Shown: positions 1-7,340, counted from the stretch's first letter. The stretch is 10,750 bases of DNA from Gemmatimonadota bacterium (GCA_028287205.1 JAQBQC010000485.1:1-10750), one strand, 5' to 3'. Notes: generated from the sequence alone by a model not told the origin. Numbers and translations are program-made.

Positions 1-1
1 A

Positions 2-259
2 CTCTTCGCGCAGCTCGCATCGGATGCGGGTGCGCCCGCGGCACAGGTGCAGGCAGCGCTCCGCCACGCGAATCTCGCGATGACGCGGCGGTACGAAATG
101 ACGGTGCGAAGCGCGAAGTGGGGCAGCTCGTTGGCGAAGCACTTGGTCGCCAGAGGGCCGGATGATCGTCATGCACATGAGACCGAGTCCCACAGTTTGT
201 CCCACTGCGACGCCGGCGAGAATTCACGGCGCGCGCTAACTCATTGCTGCGTAACATGA
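2..259 (+). CDS. Tyrosine recombinase/integrase, C-terminal end (partial at left edge)
   Basis: Only the last 85 or so residues are in the window; the open frame runs in from before base 2. The visible part matches the end of the tyrosine-recombinase catalytic domain. A helix reading FAQLASDAGAPAAQVQAAL is followed by LRHANLAMTRRYEM, which corresponds to the family's LGHxxxxxTxxY. The His of RHAN is the late conserved His, and the Tyr of RRYEM is the expected nucleophile that joins DNA covalently during strand exchange. About 50 residues follow the Tyr, Ser/His/Arg-rich and without a recognisable domain. The stop codon (257-259) lies within the 3' end of the tRNA-Lys gene on the other strand, the arrangement expected of an integrase at a tRNA attachment site. 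The Arg-His-Arg part of the active site is outside the window, so I cannot tell an intact integrase from a remnant, nor integrase from XerC/D. Confidence 0.72.
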   Translation, partial: LFAQLASDAGAPAAQVQAALRHANLAMTRRYEMTVRSAKWGSSLAKHLVARGPDDRHAHETESHSLSHCDAGENSRRALTHCCVT

Positions 260-330
260 CCCGACTGGGAATCGAACCCAGGACCTACGGATTAAAAGTC
301 CGTTGCTCTAACCAGCTGAGCTATCGGGTC
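257..330 (-). tRNA. tRNA-Lys (anticodon TTT)
   Basis: The minus strand folds into a complete cloverleaf. The acceptor stem is GACCCGA (330-324) with TCGGGTC (264-258), with discriminator A at 257. The D arm is GCTC/GAGC around AGCTGGTTA. The anticodon stem is ACGGA/TCCGT with loop CTTTTAA, giving anticodon TTT at 296-294, which reads lysine AAA/AAG codons. The T arm is CTGGG/CCCAG with loop TTCGATT. The 3' CCA is not encoded. The 3' end abuts the tyrosine recombinase gene, suggesting that this gene is the attachment site of an integrated element. Confidence 0.97.
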
Positions 331-357
331 CCTCCGTCGCACTCATCGCGACCCTCA

Positions 358-386
358 AATCTCAGTCGCGCACGCCCGCTTCTCAA
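358..386 (-). promoter_or_regulatory. Candidate sigma-70-type promoter of tRNA-Lys
   Basis: On the minus strand, TTGAGA (386-381) stands 17 nt before GAGATT (363-358). That gives a start near 351 and a leader of about 20 nt before the tRNA, which is normal for tRNA genes. The -35 is good (5 of 6) and the -10 is weak (3 of 6). It lies in the 85-bp gap between the FMN reductase stop and the tRNA. I see no hairpin terminator in that gap, so read-through from the reductase gene is also possible. Confidence 0.4.
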
Positions 387-415
387 GGTGCGACACTCCC
401 CGCCACGCCCTCACT

Positions 416-973
416 CTACGCGCTCTTCACCCCGACACGCTCCACCCACATCCCAAACCGCTCCAGAAACGCCTCCACCCTCTTCTTCACCGCCTCATCC
501 ACAACCTGCGCCTCGCTGTCGATCATCCCCTCCTTCCAGTGCAGGTACAGCTCCGGCTGGCCCATGACGACCATCTGCTGCGGCGATAGAATGTTCCGCA
601 GATGCTGCTGCGCCGCCGCCGTTCCCGTCTGACCCGTCGACGCGCCCAGAATACCGGCCGGCTTTCCGATCCAGCAGCTCTGTCCCGCCGGGCGCGAGCC
701 CCAGTCGATGGCGTTCTTCAGCACCGCCGGAATCGAGCGGTTGTGCTCGGGCGTCACGAAGAGCACACCGTCGGCAGCGGCAATCTCACTCTTCATGCGC
801 ACCACTGACGCCGGCGGCTCCTTCGAGAGGTCGACGTTGAACAGCGGAAGATCATCGATGCGCACGTTCACGAAGGCGAATCGATCGGCGCCGTGTCGCG
901 CGAGGGCGTTCGCGAGTCGTCGATTGATCGAGTCGCGACTCAGGCTGCCAACGATGACGGCGATCGTGCGCAT
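416..973 (-). CDS. NADPH-dependent FMN reductase family protein (ChrR/YieF-like)
   Basis: A 185-residue cytoplasmic flavodoxin-fold oxidoreductase, normal length for the family. These enzymes bind FMN and use NAD(P)H to reduce free flavins, quinones or metal ions such as chromate; the physiological substrate cannot be read from sequence. The FMN phosphate loop is GSLSRDS (residues 9-15) after the first strand RTIAVIV. The family signature TPEHNRSIPAVLKNAIDW lies at 74-91 (usually TPEYNxSxPxxLKNAIDW, here His for Tyr). The segment ILGASTGQTGTAAAQQHLR at 108-126 is the second flavin-contact loop. I chose the ATG at 973 because the protein begins directly with the first beta strand; an in-frame TTG at 991 would add six residues. 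No clear Shine-Dalgarno is visible. It is transcribed divergently from the GlcG-like gene. Confidence 0.88.
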   Translation of the reverse strand: MRTIAVIVGSLSRDSINRRLANALARHGADRFAFVNVRIDDLPLFNVDLSKEPPASVVRMKSEIAAADGVLFVTPEHNRSIPAVLKNAIDWGSRPAGQSCWIGKPAGILGASTGQTGTAAAQQHLRNILSPQQMVVMGQPELYLHWKEGMIDSEAQVVDEAVKKRVEAFLERFGMWVERVGVKSA

Positions 974-1012
974 GTAGTGAGTCCGTAGCAAGAGAGTTGG
1001 TGCAGAGCCTGA

Positions 1013-1018
1013 AAGCTA
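1013..1018 (-). promoter_or_regulatory. Candidate -10 element (TAGCTT) of the FMN reductase gene
   Basis: The minus strand reads TTTTAGCTTTC here, 40 nt upstream of the chosen ATG. The same TTAGCTT(C/T)C string occurs 56 nt upstream of both the OmpA-like gene and rplS. No convincing -35 box is present at 16-18 nt. The call rests on the recurrence and position rather than on a full promoter match. Confidence 0.3.
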
Positions 1019-1064
1019 AAACGCCACCATCGCGCGCGGTTCCCTGCCCGTCACATCGCGATCA

Positions 1065-1070
1065 TATATT
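1065..1070 (+). promoter_or_regulatory. Candidate -10 element (TATATT) of the GlcG-like gene
   Basis: ATCATATATTTG is the only AT-rich run in the 159-bp divergent gap between the reductase and GlcG-like genes. TATATT would place a transcript start near 1077, about 55 nt before the ATG. No good -35 box is seen upstream. Confidence 0.35.
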
Positions 1071-1132
1071 TGCGGTGCAGCCCACGCGCGGCCGCTGCGC
1101 CGCCCTTCACTCACCTCTCCCCTCCCTCCGCC

Positions 1133-1546
1133 ATGACGCATACCAAAACGATTCCGGCGCTCACGCTCGACGGCGCCAAGGCCATGGTCGCCGCAGCAGA
1201 AGCCGAGGGGCTCAAGAATGGCTGGAACGTCAGCATCGCCATCGTCGACGCAGCGGGCGGGCTCATCGTCTTTCACCGGCTCGAGAATACGCAGCCGGCG
1301 AGTGACATGATCGCCATCGGGAAGGCGCGCACCGCTGCGCGCTTCAAGCGACCGTCCAGGCTTCTCGAAGAATCCGTCGCGGCCGGTCGACTCGCGCTGC
1401 TCGCAGTCGGCGACGCGCTTCCGATGCAGGGCGGCCTCCCGATCGTCGTCGATGAGCATGTGATCGGCGCGATCGGCGTGAGCGGCGTCACGGCGGCGCA
1501 GGACGAGCAGGTTGCGCACGCGGGACTCGCCGCCTTCCAACGGTAA
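1133..1546 (+). CDS. GlcG/HbpS family protein (DUF336, haem-degrading family fold)
   Basis: A 137-residue single-domain protein of the GlcG/HbpS family. Members include the haem-binding HbpS of Streptomyces and GlcG encoded with glycolate oxidase; most have no assigned biochemical role. The typical elements are visible: LTLDGAKAMVAAAEAEG near residues 10-26, the strand and turn VSIAIVDAAGGLIVFHRLE at about 33-51, ASDMIAIGKARTAARFKRPS at about 56-75, and the closing GGLPIVVDEHVIGAIGVSG then AAQDEQVAHAGLAA. No signal peptide is visible, so a cytoplasmic location is likely. The frame is open back to 1070, but the ATG at 1133 starts a normal-length protein; the 21 upstream codons are Ala/Pro-rich and not leader-like. 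The region before the ATG is pyrimidine-rich with no Shine-Dalgarno. It converges on the ThDP enzyme gene with a 9-bp gap. Confidence 0.85.
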   Translation: MTHTKTIPALTLDGAKAMVAAAEAEGLKNGWNVSIAIVDAAGGLIVFHRLENTQPASDMIAIGKARTAARFKRPSRLLEESVAAGRLALLAVGDALPMQGGLPIVVDEHVIGAIGVSGVTAAQDEQVAHAGLAAFQR

Positions 1547-1555
1547 TCGCGCGTA

Positions 1556-3340
1556 CTACTCCGCGGCGACCTTCAGCCTCGTCGCCGCGATCTGCTCCCG
1601 CACGCCCTCCGCATCCGGATCGCCCTCCGCCAGCGCCTTGTCGATGTGGTCCTTCAGCTTCTTCGTCAACGCCGGCGGCAGCGTAGGCACGTCCGCGTTC
1701 ACCACCGCATCGATCACGAACGGGCGGTTCGCCTCGAGCGCGCGATCCCAGGCCTCGCCCACCTGCGACGGATCATCGATGCGCACGCCGTCGAGCGCCA
1801 TGAGCTTCGCGTAGTCCGCGTACGAGATGTCCGGGAGATTCTGCGATTTCTCGTACTTCGGCTCCCCCTCCATCGCCCGCTGCTCCCACGTCACGTAGTT
1901 CAGATCGCGATTGTTGAGCACGAGCACGATGAGCCGCGGATCGCTCCACTGCTTCCAGTACTTCGAGACATCGATCAGTGCGCTGATCCCACTCATCTGC
2001 ATCGCGCCATCGCCCGCGATCGCGATCGCCACGCGATCCGGGAAGGCCATCTTCGCCGCCAGCGCGTACGGCACCGCGGAGCCCATGGTCGCGAGCGACC
2101 CCGAGAGCGAAGACTTCATGCCGCGCCGCAGCTTCAGATCCCGGCCGATCCACACGGCCGAGCTGCCGGAGTCGCCCGCGATCATCGCATTGTCAGGCAA
2201 TCTCCTCGACAGCTCCCACACCACCAGCTGCGGATTGATCGGCGGCGCCTCCACGTGCGCACGACGATCCACCTCCGCGTACCAGTCGCGCACGCTCCTC
2301 TCGATCTTCTGCTGCCACGCTCCGTTCTGCTTTTTTCTCAGCAACGGCACGAGTGCCCGCAACGTCTCGGCCGCATCGCCCACGAGCCCCACCTCGAACG
2401 GGTAGCGCAGGTTGATGTTGCGTGGCATGAGATCGATCTGTACTCCGCGCGCCTGTCCCGGCTTCGGGAGAAATTCGCCGTACGGGAACGACGAGCCAAT
2501 CATGAACAGCGTGTCGCATTCGTTCATCATGTCGAAGCTCGCCTGCGTACCGAGCCATCCGACGGACCCGGTGACGAAGGGAAGATCGTCGGGCACTGCT
2601 GCTTTTCCGAGCAGCGCCTTCGCCACGCCCGCGCCCAGGAGCTCCGCCACCGCGATCACCTCGTCGGTCGCCTGCATCGCGCCGGCGCCCACGAGCATCG
2701 CCACGCGCTGCCCCGCATTGAGGATCTCCGCCGCTCGCTCGAGCTCCGATTGCTGCGGTATCACGCGCGGTGCCGTGTAGCCGACCTCCGAATGCTGCTG
2801 GCCATGCTCGCGCGGCGGCTCGGGCACTGCCTCCTCCGTCTGCACATCGTGCGGAAGGATCATCGCGGTCACGGTCCGCTCGCCCATCGCAATGCGTACG
2901 GCGCGATCGATCACGTGGCGCACCTGATCGGGCGACACGACCGTCTCCACGTACGCCGAGGCGACGTCCTTGAGCATGCTGTGGAGATCGATCTCCTGCT
3001 GCGTCGCGCCCCCGAGCCCACTGGTTCCCTGCTGCCCGACGATCGCGAGCACCGGCATGTGATCGAGCTTCGCATCGTACAGCCCGTTGAGCATGTGAAT
3101 CGCGCCCGGCCCACTCGTCGACAGACAGACGCCGATTTCGCCGGTATACTTGGCGTGCGCACACGCCATCAAGCCAGCGAGCTCCTCATTCGCCACCTGC
3201 ACGAAGTCGAACGCATCACCGGCGCGACGGAGCGCTCCGATCACACCGTTGATTCCGTCGCCCGGATATCCGAAGATGCGTCGCACGCCCCACGCTCGCA
3301 GGCGCTCGAGAACGTAGTCGCTCACCATTTTGTTCGGCAT
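1556..3340 (-). CDS. Thiamine-diphosphate-requiring enzyme, pyruvate oxidase/dehydrogenase (PoxB)-like
   Basis: A 594-residue protein with the three-domain layout of the acetolactate synthase/pyruvate oxidase family. The N-terminal pyrimidine-binding domain (about 1-180) carries the cofactor-activating Glu in NEELAG (E52). Relatives usually have His before this Glu; here it is Asn. The middle domain (about 195-335) has the PoxB-like IGSSFPYGEFLP, QIDLMPRNIN and LVGDAAETL blocks that hold FAD in oxidases. The C-terminal domain has the ThDP/Mg motif GDGAMQMSG (443-451) ending in NN (476-477). PoxB decarboxylates pyruvate to acetate and passes electrons to membrane quinone. This protein's tail (VPTLPPALTKKL then an acidic helix) resembles PoxB-like proteins, but the substrate is not proven. 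The ATG at 3340 is used; an in-frame ATG at 3328 is an alternative, and neither has a strong ribosome-binding site. It is divergent from the flavin oxidase gene. Confidence 0.85.
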   Translation of the reverse strand: MPNKMVSDYVLERLRAWGVRRIFGYPGDGINGVIGALRRAGDAFDFVQVANEELAGLMACAHAKYTGEIGVCLSTSGPGAIHMLNGLYDAKLDHMPVLAIVGQQGTSGLGGATQQEIDLHSMLKDVASAYVETVVSPDQVRHVIDRAVRIAMGERTVTAMILPHDVQTEEAVPEPPREHGQQHSEVGYTAPRVIPQQSELERAAEILNAGQRVAMLVGAGAMQATDEVIAVAELLGAGVAKALLGKAAVPDDLPFVTGSVGWLGTQASFDMMNECDTLFMIGSSFPYGEFLPKPGQARGVQIDLMPRNINLRYPFEVGLVGDAAETLRALVPLLRKKQNGAWQQKIERSVRDWYAEVDRRAHVEAPPINPQLVVWELSRRLPDNAMIAGDSGSSAVWIGRDLKLRRGMKSSLSGSLATMGSAVPYALAAKMAFPDRVAIAIAGDGAMQMSGISALIDVSKYWKQWSDPRLIVLVLNNRDLNYVTWEQRAMEGEPKYEKSQNLPDISYADYAKLMALDGVRIDDPSQVGEAWDRALEANRPFVIDAVVNADVPTLPPALTKKLKDHIDKALAEGDPDAEGVREQIAATRLKVAAE

Positions 3341-3450
3341 CGAGCTCGCTCGAGAGAGTGGTCATCTGCGTGGCAGAGCGCGTGCCCACTTCGCCTGCGA
3401 ATGCGGAACGATCGACACGAGGCACAGATTCTGCCCCGACGGTGGCACCC

Positions 3451-3456
3451 GGAGGA
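3451..3456 (+). promoter_or_regulatory. Ribosome-binding site GGAGGA that decides a TTG start
   Basis: GGAGGA lies four bases before TTG at 3460 and just ahead of the first beta strand of the flavoprotein. The upstream GTG at 3358 in the same frame would add a 34-residue low-complexity extension before the FAD fold and would sit only 17 bp from the divergent gene's start codon, so TTG is preferred. Confidence 0.7.
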
Positions 3457-3459
3457 CAG

Positions 3460-4770
3460 TTGAGCACGACACAGAAAACTGACGTAATCATCGTCGGCGC
3501 GGGCGCGTCCGGACTCGCCGCTGCGCGTTCGCTGCGCGAGCGCGGCGTACGCGTGGAGGTGCTCGAGGCGCGCGATCGCATCGGTGGCCGAATTTTCACG
3601 CATCGCGATCCGCGCGCGCCTGCTCCCATCGAGCTGGGCGCCGAGTTCGTGCACGGGAGCGCGCCGGAAGTGATGGCGATCGTGCGCGAGGCCGGGCTGC
3701 TCGCGGTCGACGTTCCGGACGACCGGTGGGAGCACCGCGGCCGCAACCGAATTCCATCCAGGGATTTCTGGAGACGCCTCGAGCACATCATGGGGCGGAT
3801 GAATGCGAGCCGCGAGCCCGATCGCTCCTTCTACGAGTTCCTCGCTACCAAGCCGGGCGGACGCAAATTCGCGCGCGATCGCATGCTCGCGCGCGAGTAC
3901 GTCGAAAACTTTCACGCCGCCGATCCGCTTCGCATCAGCGAGCGCGCGCTCGCCAAGGGCGGGAGCCCGCATGGCGATGTGAACGAGCAGCGCATCGGAC
4001 GCCTGCTCGACGGCTACGATCACGTGCCCGGGTGGCTCTCGCGAAAACCGCACGATGCGGTTCGGCTGCGAACGGTGGTGCGCGCCATCGAATGGGAGCC
4101 CGACGCCGTGCATGTCGACACGTCGAAAGGAAGCTTTGCGGCCAGGGCCGCGATTCTCACGCTTCCGATCGGCGTGCTCCAGGCGCGTCCCGGTGATGCG
4201 GGCGCGGTGAGCATCCATCCGGCCATCGCGAAGCACGAAGAGGCGCTCTCGCTCGTCACAACCGGACCGGTCACGCGTATGGTGCTCCTCTTCCGCGAGG
4301 AGTTCTGGCGCAAGGGGAAGCTGGCGAAGATGAGCTTCCTCCAGGGATCGGATCCCGATGTGCCCGTGTGGTGGACGCTCGCGCCACTGCGCGCGCCGAT
4401 GCTCGTGGCGTGGGCGGGTGGCCGGCGCGGCGCCGCGCTCGCCCTCCTGAGTCCCGAGGAGCGCCGCGACCGCGCGATCGCCTCGGCGGCTCGCCATTTC
4501 GGCGTGCCGCGGCGCAAGCTCGCATCGCTGCTCGTCGACTTCTGGACGCACAACTGGGAAGAGGATCCGTTCTCGCGCGGCGCGTACAGCTATCCCCTGG
4601 TGGGCGGCTCGAAGGCCGGCGAGATGCTCGCCAGGCCGATACGCGGCACGCTGTACGTCGCCGGCGAGGCAACGGTGGACGAAGCGGACAGCGGCACCGT
4701 GCACGGCGCCATCCGCAGCGGGCGCCGGGCGGCCACGCAGCTCGCGCGGCATCTCGGAGCGGGCGCGTGA
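3460..4770 (+). CDS. Flavin amine oxidase family FAD-dependent oxidoreductase
   Basis: A 436-residue FAD enzyme of the monoamine/polyamine oxidase superfamily, which oxidises C-N bonds and passes electrons to oxygen or another acceptor. The N-terminal dinucleotide-binding fold is clear. VIIVGAGASGLAAARSL gives G13, G15 and G18; the acidic residue ending the second strand is E36 in LEARDRIGGR, whose RIGGR is typical of the superfamily. ELGAEFVHG (about 57-65) is the usual block before the substrate domain. The C-terminal FAD block GTLYVAGEATVDEADSGTVH starts at about 396. There is no signal peptide or transmembrane segment, so it is probably cytoplasmic. Start choice is TTG at 3460 because of the GGAGGA site. 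Its stop overlaps the next start (GTGA at 4767-4770), so the two genes are probably one operon with translational coupling. The substrate cannot be inferred. Confidence 0.85.
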   Translation: MSTTQKTDVIIVGAGASGLAAARSLRERGVRVEVLEARDRIGGRIFTHRDPRAPAPIELGAEFVHGSAPEVMAIVREAGLLAVDVPDDRWEHRGRNRIPSRDFWRRLEHIMGRMNASREPDRSFYEFLATKPGGRKFARDRMLAREYVENFHAADPLRISERALAKGGSPHGDVNEQRIGRLLDGYDHVPGWLSRKPHDAVRLRTVVRAIEWEPDAVHVDTSKGSFAARAAILTLPIGVLQARPGDAGAVSIHPAIAKHEEALSLVTTGPVTRMVLLFREEFWRKGKLAKMSFLQGSDPDVPVWWTLAPLRAPMLVAWAGGRRGAALALLSPEERRDRAIASAARHFGVPRRKLASLLVDFWTHNWEEDPFSRGAYSYPLVGGSKAGEMLARPIRGTLYVAGEATVDEADSGTVHGAIRSGRRAATQLARHLGAGA

Positions 4771-5798
4771 AGCCCGCGGTGAAGCACTCGCTTCGAGTGG
4801 CCGTGTCGGTCGCGATTCTCGCGGCGGTGATTCTCTACGGACGCACCATCGACTGGGCGACGGCGTGGACCGCGATACGCACGGCGTCCTGGCCCATTCT
4901 CCTCATCGCAACGCTCGCGAACTTCGTCACGCTCGGCGCCAAGGCGCTGACGTGGTGGATCTTCCTGCGCGCGGTGGGCGTGCCGTCGCTCTCGCTCGCC
5001 ACCAAGGCGACCGTGGCCGGCGCGGGACTCAACAACATCCTCATCGCGAACAGCGGCGAGGCAGCGCGCGTCCTGTTCGTCACGCGCGCGTCCGGCGCGC
5101 CGAGCGCCGCGGTGCTCGCCGCGCTCGCGCTGGAGCGGCTGTTCGACCTGATCGGCTACATCGTACTGATGGCGAGCGCCGCGTACCTGCTTCCGATGCC
5201 GCACGAAGTCGAGCGCTGGCGCTTCGCCGCGGTTGGCGCGCTGCTCGGCATCATCGTGCTCCTCGGCGTGCTGCTTCGGCGCGCGCCCGAGATCGCTGTG
5301 GCCACGGTGTATCCGACCACGATCGTGGGGCGCGTGCGCTCATATCTCGACCGCTTCATGGGGAGCATTCGGCATATCCTCACGATCCAGCGAATCGCGC
5401 TCGCAATGCTGCTGTCGCTCGTGAACTGGGCTGCGCAGATCGCGACGTATCATCTCGTGGCGGTTGCGGCGCACTTTCCGATCAGCATCGTCGGAAGCGT
5501 GACGACGCTCATCACGGCCAACGTCGGCTTCCTCGTGCGTGCGACCCCGGGAAACGTCGGCGTGTTCCAGGTGGTCTACGGCGTCACCGCACAGGCACTC
5601 GGCCTCGACAAGGCATCGGCGGTGGGCGTCGCTCTGCTGCTCCAGTTCATTCAGAACGTGCCGGTCACGCTTCTCGCGGTCGTGATCGCGCCCGACCTGC
5701 TGCTCCACTGGCGCGACAAGCGCGGCACCGCGGAGCCTGACGGGAACAACAACCGGCGCGCGACCGACCATCAGCGCGACATCGAAAGCGCGAAGTAG
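4767..5798 (+). CDS. UPF0104 / lysylphosphatidylglycerol-synthase-like integral membrane protein (flippase-like domain)
   Basis: A 343-residue polytopic membrane protein of the PF03706-type family (YbhN, AglD and the membrane half of MprF). About eight hydrophobic segments are visible: roughly 9-25, 42-69, 110-142, 152-170, 207-232, 239-258, 264-280 and 283-312. Family marks are NSGEAARVLFVTR (95-107), ALERLFDLIGY (121-131) and ATPGNVGVFQ (259-268). Homologues are thought to move or modify lipids in the inner membrane. The protein has no C-terminal aminoacyl-transferase domain, so it is not a full MprF. The tail after about 315 is hydrophilic. The GTG start overlaps the preceding stop, with GGAG eight bases upstream (4755-4758). 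A later in-frame GTG at 4779 is possible. Confidence 0.85.
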   Translation: MKPAVKHSLRVAVSVAILAAVILYGRTIDWATAWTAIRTASWPILLIATLANFVTLGAKALTWWIFLRAVGVPSLSLATKATVAGAGLNNILIANSGEAARVLFVTRASGAPSAAVLAALALERLFDLIGYIVLMASAAYLLPMPHEVERWRFAAVGALLGIIVLLGVLLRRAPEIAVATVYPTTIVGRVRSYLDRFMGSIRHILTIQRIALAMLLSLVNWAAQIATYHLVAVAAHFPISIVGSVTTLITANVGFLVRATPGNVGVFQVVYGVTAQALGLDKASAVGVALLLQFIQNVPVTLLAVVIAPDLLLHWRDKRGTAEPDGNNNRRATDHQRDIESAK

Positions 5799-5823
5799 AA
5801 AAAAACAATCAGCCACAAAAGCA

Positions 5824-5851
5824 ACGCGGCGCGCCCGAAGGCGCGCCGCGT
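5824..5851 (-). terminator. Rho-independent terminator with UUCG loop, after the OmpA-like gene
   Basis: A perfect 12-bp stem (ACGCGGCGCGCC with its complement) closes a four-base loop. On the minus strand the loop is C(TTCG)G, the extra-stable UUCG tetraloop. It is followed by TGCTTTTGTGG and, about 15 nt later, TTTTTTT. It starts 26 bases after the stop of the minus-strand OmpA-like gene. On the plus strand the bases after the stem are not T-rich, so it serves the UPF0104 gene at most weakly, as a roadblock between the converging genes. Confidence 0.8.
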
Positions 5852-5876
5852 GCTTGCTGCGATACTGCGAGAGCTG

Positions 5877-6527
5877 TTACTGCTGCGACGTCATCGCGAC
5901 GCCGCTCGCAGCGGCCTGCGCGCTCTCGACGACGAACACCACGCGACGGTTCTGGTCCGCGCCCGGCTGATCGCCAGAGGCGTTCGGAACCACGAGGCGC
6001 GTCTTGCCATAGCCGACCGCGCGAATCTCATCCGTCACACCACCGGTGGACGAGAGATACGACTGCACGGAACCGGCGCGACGCTTCGAGAGGTCGAGGT
6101 TGTACTTCACGCCACCAGCGGGATCGGCGAAGCCTTCGACGGTGATGACCGAGCCCGGATAGTACTTCGTGACGACCTTGGAGAAGCGATCGAGCGCCGC
6201 CTTGTCCTCGTCACGAATCGTTGCATCGTTGTACGCGAAGTGCACGGGAAGGGCGAACTGCATGCCGTTCTCGAGGGCCGTGATCTTTGCGCCGTACTCA
6301 GTGCGGAGGCTGTCGAGATCCTTGCGAAGCGACGCGACATCCTGCGTGAGCGAGCTGTCAGCGGACATGCGCGCGGAGCGCTCAGCGCTCACTGAGGAAT
6401 CGGTATGCGCATCGGCGCGAACCGCTTCGGCCGCGACGTGCTCACGAACGAATCCCTTGGTGGCGCATCCGGCCATGACCGGTGCCACGAGCGCGATTGC
6501 CGCAAACATCTTCGTATGACCATTCAT
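5877..6527 (-). CDS. OmpA-family lipoprotein (peptidoglycan-associated)
   Basis: A 216-residue envelope protein. The signal peptide (1-20) ends in VMAG before Cys21, a usable lipobox although -3 is Met. Residues about 24-88 are charged, Ala/Ser-rich and heptad-like (LRKDLDSLRTEYGAKITALEN), probably a coiled-coil or rod. Residues about 93-202 form an OmpA/MotB domain that binds peptidoglycan diaminopimelate. Its marks are HFAYNDATI, VEGFADPAGGVKYNLDLSKR, RAGSVQSYL and GADQNRRVVF, with the ligand-binding Asp and Arg expected at D135 and R150. The usual GHxD is GFAD here. The ATG at 6527 has GGAG six bases upstream; the ATG at 6539 overlaps that site and is less likely. It lies downstream of rnhB on the same strand after a 117-bp gap with its own candidate promoter element, and ends at a strong terminator. 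Confidence 0.9.
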   Translation of the reverse strand: MNGHTKMFAAIALVAPVMAGCATKGFVREHVAAEAVRADAHTDSSVSAERSARMSADSSLTQDVASLRKDLDSLRTEYGAKITALENGMQFALPVHFAYNDATIRDEDKAALDRFSKVVTKYYPGSVITVEGFADPAGGVKYNLDLSKRRAGSVQSYLSSTGGVTDEIRAVGYGKTRLVVPNASGDQPGADQNRRVVFVVESAQAAASGVAMTSQQ

Positions 6528-6582
6528 ATAGTTCTCCATGTAGACGCTGTGACCGGTATTGGCTGATCCCTGCTGCTACAGG

Positions 6583-6588
6583 AAGCTA
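6583..6588 (-). promoter_or_regulatory. Candidate -10 element (TAGCTT) of the OmpA-like gene
   Basis: The minus strand reads CTTTTAGCTTCC, 56 nt before the ATG. It shares TTAGCTTCC with the rplS upstream region. No good -35 box stands at 16-18 nt. Confidence 0.35.
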
Positions 6589-6644
6589 AAAGCGTGCCCC
6601 TGTGTCGCGCTGTGACACGCCTCACTCGCGATGCATCGCGACCA

Positions 6645-7340
6645 TCACAACGACGTCTCTTCGTCGGGAAAATCGGTAGCCATGTGATGTGCGTCCGCAC
6701 TTTCGATGATCTCCAACACCATCGCGCCGGGCACGAGCGCCTTCACCACGAACGATTGGCGGTGATGCGCGCAGCTGCCGTGCGACTGGAGTGCGTCGAT
6801 GTGACGACGTGTTGCATAGCCGCAATTGTGATCCCACGCGTAGTGCGGATGGCGGCGCGCGAGACTCGCCATGAGCCGGTCGCGCAGCACCTTGGCCACG
6901 ATCGATGCGCACGCGATGCTGAAGCACTTGTCATCGCCATCGACGATGCCGTGATGCTCGACGCCCAGTGCGCGAATCGGCCGGCCATCGATGAGCACGT
7001 GGTCGGGCAGGACTTTGAGCCGCGAGAGGGCGCGCCGCATCGCGAGGGTGCTCGCGTGATAGATGTTGATGCGATCGATCTCTCGAGCGGAGGCGGCGCC
7101 TATCCCCAGGCTCACCGCGCGCTGCATGATCTGCGACACGAGTCGCTCGCGGGCCGGCGCGGTGAGCGCCTTGGAATCATCGACGCCCCGGAGCGCACGC
7201 GAATCCGGCGGCATGACGATGGCACATGCGACGACGGGGCCCGCAAGGGAGCCCCGTCCTACTTCATCGACACCGGCGATCAGCGCACCGCCAGTGCGGC
7301 GCAGCTCCCGCTCGATCGTGGTCCACCGCGCTCGATGCAC
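6645..7340 (-). CDS. rnhB: Ribonuclease HII
   Basis: A 231-residue cytoplasmic enzyme that cuts the RNA strand of RNA-DNA hybrids, including single ribonucleotides in duplex DNA. The signature GVDEVGRGSLAGPVV (23-37) supplies D25 and E26. DSKALT is at 55-60, LIDGRP at 116-121 (D118), VDGDDKCFSIACASIVAK at 133-150 (D136), and VLRDR follows. The C-terminal block HPHYAWDHNCGYATRRH is also typical. All four metal-binding acidic residues are present. AxASI reads ACASI, a conservative change. The GTG at 7340 is chosen because AGGAGG stands seven bases upstream (7353-7348). The frame stays open to 7565, but that part overlaps rplS and is not protein-like. It follows rplS by 25 bp and is probably co-transcribed with it. 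The Asp/Glu-rich tail (DFPDEETSL) is unremarkable. Confidence 0.95.
   Translation of the reverse strand: MHRARWTTIERELRRTGGALIAGVDEVGRGSLAGPVVACAIVMPPDSRALRGVDDSKALTAPARERLVSQIMQRAVSLGIGAASAREIDRINIYHASTLAMRRALSRLKVLPDHVLIDGRPIRALGVEHHGIVDGDDKCFSIACASIVAKVLRDRLMASLARRHPHYAWDHNCGYATRRHIDALQSHGSCAHHRQSFVVKALVPGAMVLEIIESADAHHMATDFPDEETSL

Noticed and set aside
244..567. 107-residue plus-strand frame starting in the tRNA
   Set aside because: Its start is simply the tRNA-Lys complement translated (RLGIEPRTYG pattern), and the rest is Pro/Ser shadow of the FMN reductase.
1646..3463. 605-residue open frame on the plus strand
   Set aside because: It is antisense to the ThDP enzyme along its length and is Arg/His-rich with no domain; a shadow caused by high-GC codon use.
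3322..4752. 476-residue open frame on the minus strand
   Set aside because: Antisense to the flavin oxidase, Arg/Ala/His-rich and without any recognisable motif.
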